A stretch of 64,000 nucleotides of DNA, taken from positions 12-64,011 of the forward strand of contig WQSR01000001.1 of assembly GCA_009787785.1 (NCBI GenBank). Direction: 5' to 3'. The stretch comes from Defluviitaleaceae bacterium. Lineage in GTDB: Bacteria > Bacillota > Clostridia > Lachnospirales > WQUN01. This document shows positions 26,994-35,086 of the stretch, piece by piece (position 1 is the first letter of the stretch; each line of letters starts with the position of its first letter). The position numbers were made by a program, and so were the translations under genes. The notes beneath the pieces were generated by a model that was not told where the DNA came from, made no database searches, and was given only the letters and a program-made list of their open reading frames with translations.

Positions 26994-27911
26994 ATGAATA
27001 CAAGGGAAGCTTTTTTATCAGAGCTATATAGTATTGCTCACCGGGACAACGATATTTTTTTTATCGCTACAGATTTAGGGTCGCCTTCTTTGGATGTGTT
27101 CCGAAAAAACCTATCCGGGCAATTCTTAAATGTGGGTATAGCTGAACAGAACGCTGTTTTGGTTGCTTCCGGGATTGCTTTAAGTGGAAAGCGTTCATAT
27201 GTGTATGGATTGGCACAATTCTTAGTTTTACGCGCTTTTGAACAGGTGCGCATTTATCCGGCGGGAATGAACCTTGATGTTACTTTATTGGGTACAAGCG
27301 TAGGTGTCGCCAACGATGTAGCCGGCCCTACACATCACACGATTGAAGATATTGCTTTAATGCGTATTTTACCTAATATGCAAATATGGAGTATTTCAGA
27401 TGAATATATGGCGAAAGCCTTTGCACGTATGTCTTACGAGGTAAAAGGCCCTAAATATATCCGATTTGATAATGAAATGCTTCCAGCGGTATATAACGAA
27501 AGCGCGGATTTTACTCAAAGGATTCACACATTTGGGGAAAAGAGTGATATATGTATTTTATCTTGTGGGAATATGTTGCATGTCGCTTTAGCGGTTAAAG
27601 ATGTGCTTAACAAAAAGGGCGTACAGGTATGTGTAGCTGACACAGCAATTTTACCCCTAAGCTCCAATGAAATTGAAGAATTGTCTGCTAAAGTAATATT
27701 TACATTAGAAGAGCATACATTGCCTGGTGGATTAGGAACGCATGTCTTAGAAATTATTTCTGATAATAACCTCCAAATTCAAGTACGGCGGGTTGGCTTT
27801 GACTTTTCAAAAGGATATTACAGAAAAAACGGAAACCGAAGTCAAATATACCGGGATTGTAAAATGGATGCGATGGCTGTAGCAGATAGAATACTGAGGG
27901 AGATGCAATAA
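26994..27911 (+). CDS. Transketolase, C-terminal subunit, copy 1
   Basis: This 305-aa protein comprises the pyrimidine-binding and C-terminal domains of a split transketolase. GIAEQNAVLVASGIALSG contains the catalytic Glu that activates thiamine diphosphate, GVANDVAGPTHHTIEDIALM is the conserved phosphate-side His segment, and FTLEEHTLPGGLGTHVLE is in the C-terminal domain. It partners with the gene three bases upstream, and its stop overlaps the next start by one base. All expected catalytic features are present. Confidence 0.88.
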   Translation: MNTREAFLSELYSIAHRDNDIFFIATDLGSPSLDVFRKNLSGQFLNVGIAEQNAVLVASGIALSGKRSYVYGLAQFLVLRAFEQVRIYPAGMNLDVTLLGTSVGVANDVAGPTHHTIEDIALMRILPNMQIWSISDEYMAKAFARMSYEVKGPKYIRFDNEMLPAVYNESADFTQRIHTFGEKSDICILSCGNMLHVALAVKDVLNKKGVQVCVADTAILPLSSNEIEELSAKVIFTLEEHTLPGGLGTHVLEIISDNNLQIQVRRVGFDFSKGYYRKNGNRSQIYRDCKMDAMAVADRILREMQ

Positions 27912-29410
27912 TGATGAATAAGAACAGCCGCTCCAGCCTTGTTTTGGTAAGGCCCAATGGTAAAGCCACTATGTATCAGGGTATAAAGCCCGGCGCGGTA
28001 GCGGTCGACCCCCCTTATTGGATGGCTGTGATGGGGGGGTATCTACGGGACAGAAATATTGATGTTTCTTTAATAGATGCGGATGCCGCCGGTCAAACTC
28101 CCGAGGAAACCGCAGAAGAAATAAAAGCATTGAAGCCAGATTTAATAGGTGTTTTTACCTTGGGTAATAATTTGGGTGCCAGCACTTGGACTATGCCGGG
28201 TGCAGGGATGCTGTGCAGGGCTATAAAGAACACCGCGCCAAATATCCCGGTATTTATTTGGGGTAATCACCCCTCCGCCTTGCCGGAACGCACATTACAA
28301 GAAGAAGCGGTTGACTATGTTATTGTGGGCGAGGGATTTGATGCCGTTGAAGGATTGCATCATTATTGCATGACCGGAAAACCCGGTCGTGAATCCATTA
28401 AAGGCATACGCTACTTGGAAGATGGAATATTGTGCGGGGATGGAGCGGTTTCGTTAATACATGATTTGAACGTGTTGCCTGTTGATGGATGGGATTTATT
28501 CCCAAGCACCCAGCGTCATTATCGGAATCATTTGCATTTTGCCTTCGAGGATTTGAACAAGCGCGACCGATACGGTACGATAGCTTCTTCTTTAGGTTGT
28601 CCGTATGGATGTACCTTTTGTGCAATACACGCTTTTTCCGGCAACACACGAAAAGTTCGGCAAAAAACCGTGGACAGGCTTTTGGATGAAGTGGATTGGT
28701 GGGTAAAAAACCGAAATGTTTATTTCTTGCGCATATTAGACGATTGTTTTACAATAAATAGAGCGTTTGTGATTGAATTTTCAAAAAAATTAAAAACACG
28801 AGGTTATGATTTATCTATTTGGATTTATGCACGTATTGATAATGTGGATGAGGAATTATTGTCTGCAATGCGGGGAACTGGCATCAAATGGATTGGCTAC
28901 GGCATTGAAAGTGTAAGCGACCATGCAAGAGAAGACACTAATAAAAACCAATACAATTACGAAAAGACTAAAAAAATAGTAGCATTAACACAGGATTGCG
29001 GTATGTATGTATGCGGGAATTTGATGTTTGGCCTTCCGGGCGAGACCCTTGAGGATATGAAGTTTGACTTGGCCGCCGCCCGTGAAATGAATGTAGAATA
29101 CCCCAATTTATATTGTACAATGGCATATCCCGGTTCGCAATTATACAATGAAATATTAAGTAAAAACCCGAATTGGTTACCAGATACATGGGCGGGATAT
29201 GCACAATATACCTATGATACCAAACCCTTGCCCAATGAACACCTAACAGCAGAGGAAATACTCCGTTTTCGTGATTATGCTTTTACAGCGTTCTTTAACG
29301 ACAACAAGAGATATTTCGATATGATAAACAATAAATTTGGTCTGCCCGCTGTTGATGCGATTAAAAATATGCTAAAGGGCAAGATAAACCGCAAATTATT
29401 GGGGGATTAG
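27911..29410 (+). CDS. B12-binding-domain radical SAM protein
   Basis: This 499-aa protein has an N-terminal cobalamin-binding-like Rossmann domain (residues 1-170; WMAVMGGYLRDRNIDVSLIDAD, then FIWGNHPSALPE and DYVIVGEGFD). The radical SAM domain has the CPYGCTFC cluster motif (about residue 235) and the downstream LRILDDCF and GIKWIGYGIES strands. A helical tail is typical of class B radical SAM methyltransferases and cyclases. Reaction chemistry cannot be told from sequence: C-methylation, ring contraction or another radical rearrangement of a sugar are options. It contains a 7-G run at 28033-28039. It overlaps the preceding stop by one base. Confidence 0.82.
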   Translation: MMNKNSRSSLVLVRPNGKATMYQGIKPGAVAVDPPYWMAVMGGYLRDRNIDVSLIDADAAGQTPEETAEEIKALKPDLIGVFTLGNNLGASTWTMPGAGMLCRAIKNTAPNIPVFIWGNHPSALPERTLQEEAVDYVIVGEGFDAVEGLHHYCMTGKPGRESIKGIRYLEDGILCGDGAVSLIHDLNVLPVDGWDLFPSTQRHYRNHLHFAFEDLNKRDRYGTIASSLGCPYGCTFCAIHAFSGNTRKVRQKTVDRLLDEVDWWVKNRNVYFLRILDDCFTINRAFVIEFSKKLKTRGYDLSIWIYARIDNVDEELLSAMRGTGIKWIGYGIESVSDHAREDTNKNQYNYEKTKKIVALTQDCGMYVCGNLMFGLPGETLEDMKFDLAAAREMNVEYPNLYCTMAYPGSQLYNEILSKNPNWLPDTWAGYAQYTYDTKPLPNEHLTAEEILRFRDYAFTAFFNDNKRYFDMINNKFGLPAVDAIKNMLKGKINRKLLGD

Positions 29411-29414
29411 GATT

Positions 29415-31055
29415 ATGAAAAATATATTAGTTGTATTAAAATATTTTGATTTAGCAATAATGGAGTCTACGCAATTTATCCCTTTGGGGATTATTTACAT
29501 TGCCACAGTATTAAAAAGAAATAGATATAATGTGATTACTTTAACGATTAAAGAAAATGATGCAAGTCACATGAAATATATTGAAATACTAGATGAAACA
29601 ATAAAAAAGCACAATATTGATGTTGTATGTTCAGGAGCATTATCTCCCGACCATTGGTTTATAAAAAATATGTTTAAGACTGTAAAATCTATCAATAAAA
29701 ACATTGTAACCATTTTGGGTGGAGGCGGGATAAGTTCCAATCCAAAGATTGTGTATGAGGATACATTAACAGATTACGGTATCATTAACGAAGGTGAATT
29801 TTCAATTATTCAATTAATGAAACACATAAGTGGGGGGGGGGGCGACACAGAGATAATAAATATTCCCGGACTTGTATATAAAAATCATAAAGGTGAAACA
29901 ATTATCAACCCCTCTTCTAATATTGAAAATTTGGATGCGATTCCTTTTCCCGATTTTACATTATTTCCAGAATTTGAAAAAGCAATTCTTAAAACAGGGG
30001 AGTATCCCATTTTATTAAGCCGCAGTTGCCCTTTTAAGTGTACATTCTGCTTTCATACATGCGGTTCAACATATCGGAAGAGAAGCCTTGATAATATTTT
30101 TCAAGAAATCAGTTTTGCTGTTAATAGATATAAAATACGTAAAATTTATTTAAATGATGAACTTTTTATAGATAATAAGGAGCGCATAAAAGATTTTTGT
30201 GAGAGAATAAAAAAGTTTAATTTAAGCTTTAATGGTCAAACACGTGCGGATGTTATTACTAAAGAGACATTGGTTATGCTTAAAGAAGCCGGATGTAAAA
30301 GTATTGGCATTGGTTTGGAGTCAATGAATAATGATGTGTTAAAAAGCATGAAAAAAAGAGTAACAAGACAACAAATTGATGATGCATATAAAATGACCAA
30401 AGAAATCGGATTATCGGTTGGCGGAAATATTATTGTGGGTGATATTGCTGAATCATTGGAAACGGCAGATGAATCAATTAAATGGTTTGTACAAAATTAT
30501 ACGCAGTATAACTTAGACATAATTAATATACGTGTTCTACCTGGCACAGAATTATATAATTATGCAGTAAAAAAGGGTATTATTAAATGTGAAACCGAAT
30601 ATATAAACAGCGGAAATTATGAAATTAATATAACTAACATGTCTGATGAGGAATTTGCTTATATTAATAAAAAAATTGCACAGCTAGGATATTGCATTCA
30701 CCGGGGGGTCGAGTTTTTAGAAGTTATTAATATAAATAGAGAAAGTCATACTGTGGATTTGAATATAGAATGTCTCTCCTGTCGGAAAGCATTTATTGTT
30801 AATGATAATCCCGTGGATAAAGTGTTATATGTTTGTCCATATTGTCATTCTAATATTTTATTATATATGAAAAAAATATTAAAAGAGCATGACTTGGAAT
30901 TAAGCAAGGATATTGAAGCAGTTGAAGCAATTGATTCGAATATTAGGAAGAAAAGAAATTACAAAGAAAGAATTAAAAACATAATTAAAAAATATTTACC
31001 ATTTCGAATTTATATAATTATGAGAGCATTGAAAAACAGAATATATAATAAATAA
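29415..31055 (+). CDS. B12-binding-domain radical SAM protein with C-terminal zinc-finger-like tail
   Basis: This 546-aa protein has a cobalamin-binding-like domain at residues 1-150 and radical SAM motif SCPFKCTFCFHTCG near residue 205, followed by KIYLNDELF and CKSIGIGLESM. The last ~130 residues are unusual: IECLSCRKAF and VCPYCHSNILLY make a probable four-cysteine zinc knuckle before a basic tail. An 11-G run (29832-29842) encodes Gly-Gly-Gly-Gly within the first domain and is in frame here. It follows the preceding radical SAM gene by four bases. It shares only the general family architecture with that gene, so it is probably not a recent duplicate. Confidence 0.82.
   Translation: MKNILVVLKYFDLAIMESTQFIPLGIIYIATVLKRNRYNVITLTIKENDASHMKYIEILDETIKKHNIDVVCSGALSPDHWFIKNMFKTVKSINKNIVTILGGGGISSNPKIVYEDTLTDYGIINEGEFSIIQLMKHISGGGGDTEIINIPGLVYKNHKGETIINPSSNIENLDAIPFPDFTLFPEFEKAILKTGEYPILLSRSCPFKCTFCFHTCGSTYRKRSLDNIFQEISFAVNRYKIRKIYLNDELFIDNKERIKDFCERIKKFNLSFNGQTRADVITKETLVMLKEAGCKSIGIGLESMNNDVLKSMKKRVTRQQIDDAYKMTKEIGLSVGGNIIVGDIAESLETADESIKWFVQNYTQYNLDIINIRVLPGTELYNYAVKKGIIKCETEYINSGNYEINITNMSDEEFAYINKKIAQLGYCIHRGVEFLEVININRESHTVDLNIECLSCRKAFIVNDNPVDKVLYVCPYCHSNILLYMKKILKEHDLELSKDIEAVEAIDSNIRKKRNYKERIKNIIKKYLPFRIYIIMRALKNRIYNK
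29832..29842 (+). repeat. Homopolymer run of 11 G inside a radical SAM gene
   Basis: Eleven consecutive G bases occur in otherwise AT-rich coding DNA. In the current state the reading frame is maintained (Ser followed by four Gly then Asp). A gain or loss of one base would truncate the product shortly downstream, making this a contingency-type tract. Confidence 0.85.
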
Positions 31056-31067
31056 AGGGTGAAAGAA

Positions 31068-31913
31068 ATGGATTTGCGGGAAAAAATAAATTCACATGAT
31101 GCTGGTGAAGCTGTAGCCGTTTTAAATTACCAACCTTTCATCATATCCGATGATATTCAGACAGGTTGTGCTTATTCGTTTTGTTCCGGTGATGACCCAA
31201 GAGTTGCCCCCCCCCTGGTATTCCATAAAAACGATTGGACTGATGAAAAATGGGATTTTATTTCCAAATGCAACGGACAATTGAGAGCAATGTATGATGA
31301 TATATTGGATGAAATCGCTTCCCGGTTTCCCGGGGCATCCCTTTTAGATATAGGGTGTAATAATGGTTATTTTCCAGTTGGCGCAGAAATACGCGGAATG
31401 AGGGGAACGGGAACAGATGGAAACGGTGCGCATGAAAAATCGATGCATTTCTTGAATAAAGCACTTGATACTCAAGCGGAATTTATTCTTGGGTTATACG
31501 ATAGCATTACGCACAAGTTGCCCGATGTAGGTATACATGATGTTGTTACGCTGTCTGCAATCATGTGTCATTTGCCTGACCCGTTATACTTTCTTTCAGA
31601 GGTCGGCAAAATTGCACAGCGTGCAATTTTATATTATGGACAGATAATTGATACCGATAAATTTCTAATATCATATAATCCACCTCACCCCAATTTATCC
31701 CATATTGTTGAATTTCCGCATAATTTTAATGATAACACCCGATTATCCTTAGGATTGTTTAAAGAAGCTTGCTCACAAATGGGATTTAATAATTTTTATA
31801 AGATACCGCCGCGTGATTCATGGTTGGAAATGTGCCATGGCCCTATTTCGCTAACGCTTGAACAAGAATTAAAAGATGTTTCTTGTCATGTCGCAATTCT
31901 TGCAATGCGATAA
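31068..31913 (+). CDS. Class I SAM-dependent methyltransferase
   Basis: This 281-aa protein has the SAM-binding motif I SLLDIGCNNGYFPVGAE (about residues 90-106), an acidic residue after the second strand (TGTDGNG) and LSAIMCHLPDPLYFL as motif post-I/II. AAAGGG eight bases before the ATG at 31068 supports that start over the GTG at 31059. A 9-C run (31207-31215) lies in the N-terminal part, in frame (Ala-Pro-Pro-Leu). It probably methylates a sugar hydroxyl in the glycan pathway; the target is not identifiable. It lies between the radical SAM and heptose kinase genes. Confidence 0.82.
   Translation: MDLREKINSHDAGEAVAVLNYQPFIISDDIQTGCAYSFCSGDDPRVAPPLVFHKNDWTDEKWDFISKCNGQLRAMYDDILDEIASRFPGASLLDIGCNNGYFPVGAEIRGMRGTGTDGNGAHEKSMHFLNKALDTQAEFILGLYDSITHKLPDVGIHDVVTLSAIMCHLPDPLYFLSEVGKIAQRAILYYGQIIDTDKFLISYNPPHPNLSHIVEFPHNFNDNTRLSLGLFKEACSQMGFNNFYKIPPRDSWLEMCHGPISLTLEQELKDVSCHVAILAMR
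31207..31215 (+). repeat. Homopolymer run of 9 C inside a methyltransferase gene
   Basis: Nine consecutive C bases encode part of Ala-Pro-Pro-Leu and are in frame in this copy. The surrounding gene is AT-rich, so the run stands out. Confidence 0.8.
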
Positions 31914-31950
31914 TATACGAATAAGAAATTATGATGGGAAGGAACAATTC

Positions 31951-32946
31951 ATGATTATAACAAAAACACCATACCGCATGTCTTTTTTCGGCGGTGGCAC
32001 TGATTATCCCACTTGGTTTATGAAAAACGAAGGCCGTGTACTTTCTGCAACCATAAATAAATATTGCTATATTACTTGCCGTAGTTTGCCGCCCTTTTTT
32101 GACCATGATATCCGTGTCGCGTGGTCCAGGGTTGAAAATTTAACTAACATTGACGATATACAGCATCCTGCTGTACGCGAGGGTTTGCGTTTTATGGGTA
32201 TAAAACGGGGTATTTCCATTACTCATGAGGGTGACCTTCCCGCAAGGACGGGCTTGGGTTCATCATCGTCGTTCATGGTGGGGTTGCTTCATGCGTTATA
32301 TGCTTATCAAGGCCGAATGGCAGATAAAATGACTTTAGCTACAGAAGCTATTCATGTAGAGCGCGAGATGATTAAAGATAATGTGGGTTGCCAAGACCAA
32401 ATCGCCGCGTCTGTTGGAGGATTAAACAAGATTTCCTTTTCATCCCAAGGTTATACGGTATCTCCGCTAGTGTTAAGCAGTGAAACCTTGGAAACCCTAG
32501 AGAAACATTTGATGATGTTCTATACTGGAATTGCCAGAACTGCGTCAGAAGTGGTAGCCGAGCAATTAAAAACAATGAACGATAAACAAAAGGAGATGCA
32601 CCAAGTACTGGCCTTAGTGGATAAAGCGGAAAGTCTGTTGCTTTCCGGTGATATTCCTTCTTTTGGCCGGTTATTAGATGAAACTTGGAAGCTTAAACGT
32701 TCACTGTCTATGAAAATTTCTAATTCATATATAGATGATGCCTATGCATTGGGGATAAAAGCTGGTGCGTATGGCGGGAAATTGCTTGGGGCTGGCGGCG
32801 GTGGGTTTTTGCTTTTTTTATGCCCGCCGGAAAAACAAGCCAGTATGAAGAAAGCATTAAAGGATTTTTTACATGTACCTGTTAGGTTTGAATTTAACGG
32901 TACGCAAATTATTCATTATGTCCCGGATAATTATGAAACATTTTAA
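31951..32946 (+). CDS. hddA: GHMP-family D-glycero-D-manno-heptose 7-phosphate kinase (HddA-like)
   Basis: This is a 331-aa kinase. The N-terminal TPYRMSFFGGGTDYP signature is the hallmark of HddA-type GHMP kinases. The ATP loop PARTGLGSSSSFMVGLLHAL is near residue 100, and the C-terminal GAYGGKLLGAGGGGFLLF is GHMP motif 3. It converts heptose 7-phosphate to the 1,7-bisphosphate in the GDP-heptose pathway. GGGAAGGAAC before the ATG at 31951 sets the start; an upstream frame to 31876 overlaps the methyltransferase and is unlikely. Companion enzymes HddC-GmhB (36047) and GmhA (37315) are in the same locus. Confidence 0.9.
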   Translation: MIITKTPYRMSFFGGGTDYPTWFMKNEGRVLSATINKYCYITCRSLPPFFDHDIRVAWSRVENLTNIDDIQHPAVREGLRFMGIKRGISITHEGDLPARTGLGSSSSFMVGLLHALYAYQGRMADKMTLATEAIHVEREMIKDNVGCQDQIAASVGGLNKISFSSQGYTVSPLVLSSETLETLEKHLMMFYTGIARTASEVVAEQLKTMNDKQKEMHQVLALVDKAESLLLSGDIPSFGRLLDETWKLKRSLSMKISNSYIDDAYALGIKAGAYGGKLLGAGGGGFLLFLCPPEKQASMKKALKDFLHVPVRFEFNGTQIIHYVPDNYETF

Positions 32947-32964
32947 ACATGGGGGAATTCTAGA

Positions 32965-33891
32965 ATGAATAAAGATAGCGTTATATTTGTAGCCCAAAAC
33001 GATGACCTGATAGGTGCAGCCATAGCTATGGAGTTAAAAAACAAAGAGTTTATAAACATACTGACATATAATAAAGATGAACTTGATTTAACAGATGCTT
33101 CTGCAGTATTCAGTTTTTTTGAAAAAAATAAACCGGAATATGTTTTTTGTTTTGCGGGGCCCCATGGAGGAATAACCATGAACACCCAATACCCCGCCGA
33201 TTTGATTTACACCAACCTTCAGGTGCAATGCAATTTAATACACAGTGCATATAAGCATGGCGTAAAAAAGTTTTTATTTATGGCCAGCAGTTGCGTATAC
33301 CCCAAGGAGTGTCCGCAACCCATTGCTGAAGACTATTATATGACAGGTAAAATGGAGCCTACAAGCATTGCTTATTCTACCGCACGTGTTGCTGGAATAG
33401 AAATGTGCTTAGCTTATAATAGGCAACACAAAACAAAATTTATCCCTTCAATAATGACAAATTACTTTGGGCCGGGTGATGATTTTTCCGACGATGGGCA
33501 TGTACTGGCCAGTGTGCTTCGAAAAATGAGCCAAGCAAAGGAACGCGGCGATGCTTCCCTAACATTATGGGGTTCTGGAAAACCAAAGCGGCAGTTTATG
33601 TTTACTCATGACATAGCTAAAGCGGCAATATTAATTATGCAGAAATATAATGAAAACGAACTTATTAATATTGCTGGGGGGAAGGAGTTTTCTATTGCAG
33701 AGTTGGCCAATGAATTAAAAGAAATAACCGGATATCAAGGGGAGATTTTATTTGACACCAGCAAGCCGGACGGAGCGATGCGTAAGTTATTGGATAATAA
33801 TAAGTTGAAATTATTAGGCTTTGCTGAAACGGTGGATTTTCATGAGGGCTTGTCAATTTTGCATAAGGACTTTATACTTTCACAAAAATAA
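32965..33891 (+). CDS. GDP-fucose-synthase-like SDR with altered active site
   Basis: This 308-aa extended SDR of the Fcl/WcaG/Cj1428 group is recognisable by FLFMASSCVYPKE, the EPTSIAYSTARVAGIEMC helix, TNYFGPGDDF and RQFMFTHDIA. Three positions depart from the family. The Gly-rich cofactor loop is VAQNDDLIG instead of a GxxGxxG pattern. The YxxxK catalytic pair is Y137-x-x-x-R141. The His that with Cys109 forms the epimerase pair in E. coli GDP-fucose synthase is replaced (GPGDDF, not GPHDNF), while the Cys (SSC) remains. This suggests a C4 reductase without epimerase activity, or a much altered enzyme. It is flanked by hddA and the ColD-like gene. Confidence 0.75.
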   Translation: MNKDSVIFVAQNDDLIGAAIAMELKNKEFINILTYNKDELDLTDASAVFSFFEKNKPEYVFCFAGPHGGITMNTQYPADLIYTNLQVQCNLIHSAYKHGVKKFLFMASSCVYPKECPQPIAEDYYMTGKMEPTSIAYSTARVAGIEMCLAYNRQHKTKFIPSIMTNYFGPGDDFSDDGHVLASVLRKMSQAKERGDASLTLWGSGKPKRQFMFTHDIAKAAILIMQKYNENELINIAGGKEFSIAELANELKEITGYQGEILFDTSKPDGAMRKLLDNNKLKLLGFAETVDFHEGLSILHKDFILSQK

Positions 33892-33908
33892 GGAAGGGAT
33901 TGATTTAT

Positions 33909-35072
33909 ATGTACTACCCCTTGATGGATAATAATATTATCCGTGAAGATTTGGATGCATTGATTGAGTTTCTCAAAGGCGACCACATGCTTACCCAGTC
34001 AAAAAATGTCCGTAAATTTGAAGAACAGTGGTCAAATTGGCTGGGCGTAAAGCACAGTGTATTTGTCAATTCGGGTGCTTCGGCAAACCTTGCCACCATC
34101 GGAATGTTAAAGCAGAGATTCCCGGAGGGGGGGGAGATTATTGTACCGCCCTTAACTTGGGTATCCGATGTGGCTTCTGTATTGTGGAACCAATTTACCC
34201 CCGTGTTCGCCGACATTGACATGAATCATTTGGGCATGGACACGGATAAAATACTGGAAAAAATTACGGATAAAACACGTGCTGTTTTTATCACCTATGT
34301 ATTGGGCTTTAACTGCCTTACCGAGAAGCTGGTAAATGAATTGGACAAGCGCGGAATCATTTTGATAGAGGATGTATGTGAATCCCATGGTGCTACATGG
34401 AATGGAAAAAAATTGGGTTCCATCGGATGGGCATCCAATTTTTCGTTTTATTATGCGCACCATATGAGCACAATAGAAGGCGGTATGATTTGTACCAATG
34501 ACGATGAAGTATATAATATGGCCAGACTCTTCCGCTCCCACGGAATGACACGTGAATCTCTATCCCAGGATTTCAAAGACGGATATATTCATAAATACCC
34601 TGACTTGAATCCTGAATTTATATTTGCATATCCGGCATTGAATATACGCTCGACAGAACTTAACGCGGTGCTGGGGCTTGCACAATTACCCCGGTTAGAT
34701 AATAATGTAAAAAAACGCAATGAGAATTTCAGTTATTTTTTGAACAATTTGAATCCAAACAGATATAAAACAGACTTTGACCTTGTAGGCATGTCAAATT
34801 ACGCCTTTACATTAATTTTAAAACATCCAGACGCAGATTTATGGAAAAAAGTACGTGCCGCACTTACTGCCGCCGGAGTAGAATATCGTTGCGGGACAGC
34901 CGGAGGCGGTAATCAACTGCGGCAACCTTATCTTAAAGGGTTGTTGGATGTAAACTATGATGATTACCCCCATGTTGACCATGTGCATTTTTATGGGATG
35001 TACTTGGGCAATTATCCTGATTTAGCTAAAGAGAAAATTGAAAAAGTATGTAAAATTCTAAATGAATTATAG
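33909..35072 (+). CDS. ColD-like PMP-dependent C3 dehydratase (DegT family, His in place of Lys)
   Basis: This 387-aa DegT/DnrJ/EryC1-family protein has the PLP-binding blocks (FVNSGASANLATIG, VPPLTWVSDV, ILIEDVCESHGATW). The Schiff-base lysine position in NFSFYYAHHMSTIEGG is His (about residue 184). In ColD and the E1-type 3-dehydrases the same replacement converts an aminotransferase into a PMP-dependent 3-dehydratase of NDP-4-ketosugars. Its length matches ColD (388 aa), and no 2Fe-2S cysteine cluster is seen, again as in ColD. AAGGAAGGG precedes the ATG at 33909. An 8-G run lies at 34127-34134. Neighbours suggest a GDP-4-keto-heptose substrate (inference). Confidence 0.85.
   Translation: MYYPLMDNNIIREDLDALIEFLKGDHMLTQSKNVRKFEEQWSNWLGVKHSVFVNSGASANLATIGMLKQRFPEGGEIIVPPLTWVSDVASVLWNQFTPVFADIDMNHLGMDTDKILEKITDKTRAVFITYVLGFNCLTEKLVNELDKRGIILIEDVCESHGATWNGKKLGSIGWASNFSFYYAHHMSTIEGGMICTNDDEVYNMARLFRSHGMTRESLSQDFKDGYIHKYPDLNPEFIFAYPALNIRSTELNAVLGLAQLPRLDNNVKKRNENFSYFLNNLNPNRYKTDFDLVGMSNYAFTLILKHPDADLWKKVRAALTAAGVEYRCGTAGGGNQLRQPYLKGLLDVNYDDYPHVDHVHFYGMYLGNYPDLAKEKIEKVCKILNEL
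34127..34134 (+). repeat. Homopolymer run of 8 G inside the ColD-like gene
   Basis: Eight consecutive G bases encode Glu-Gly-Gly-Glu in a conserved region before VPPLTW. The run is in frame in this copy. Confidence 0.75.
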
Positions 35073-35086
35073 AAAGGGGTAGGAAA

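Noticed and set aside
33909-35072. DegT protein as PseC-type aminotransferase for the nonulosonic acid pathway
   Set aside because: The Schiff-base lysine is His, which fits ColD-like dehydratases and not aminotransferases.
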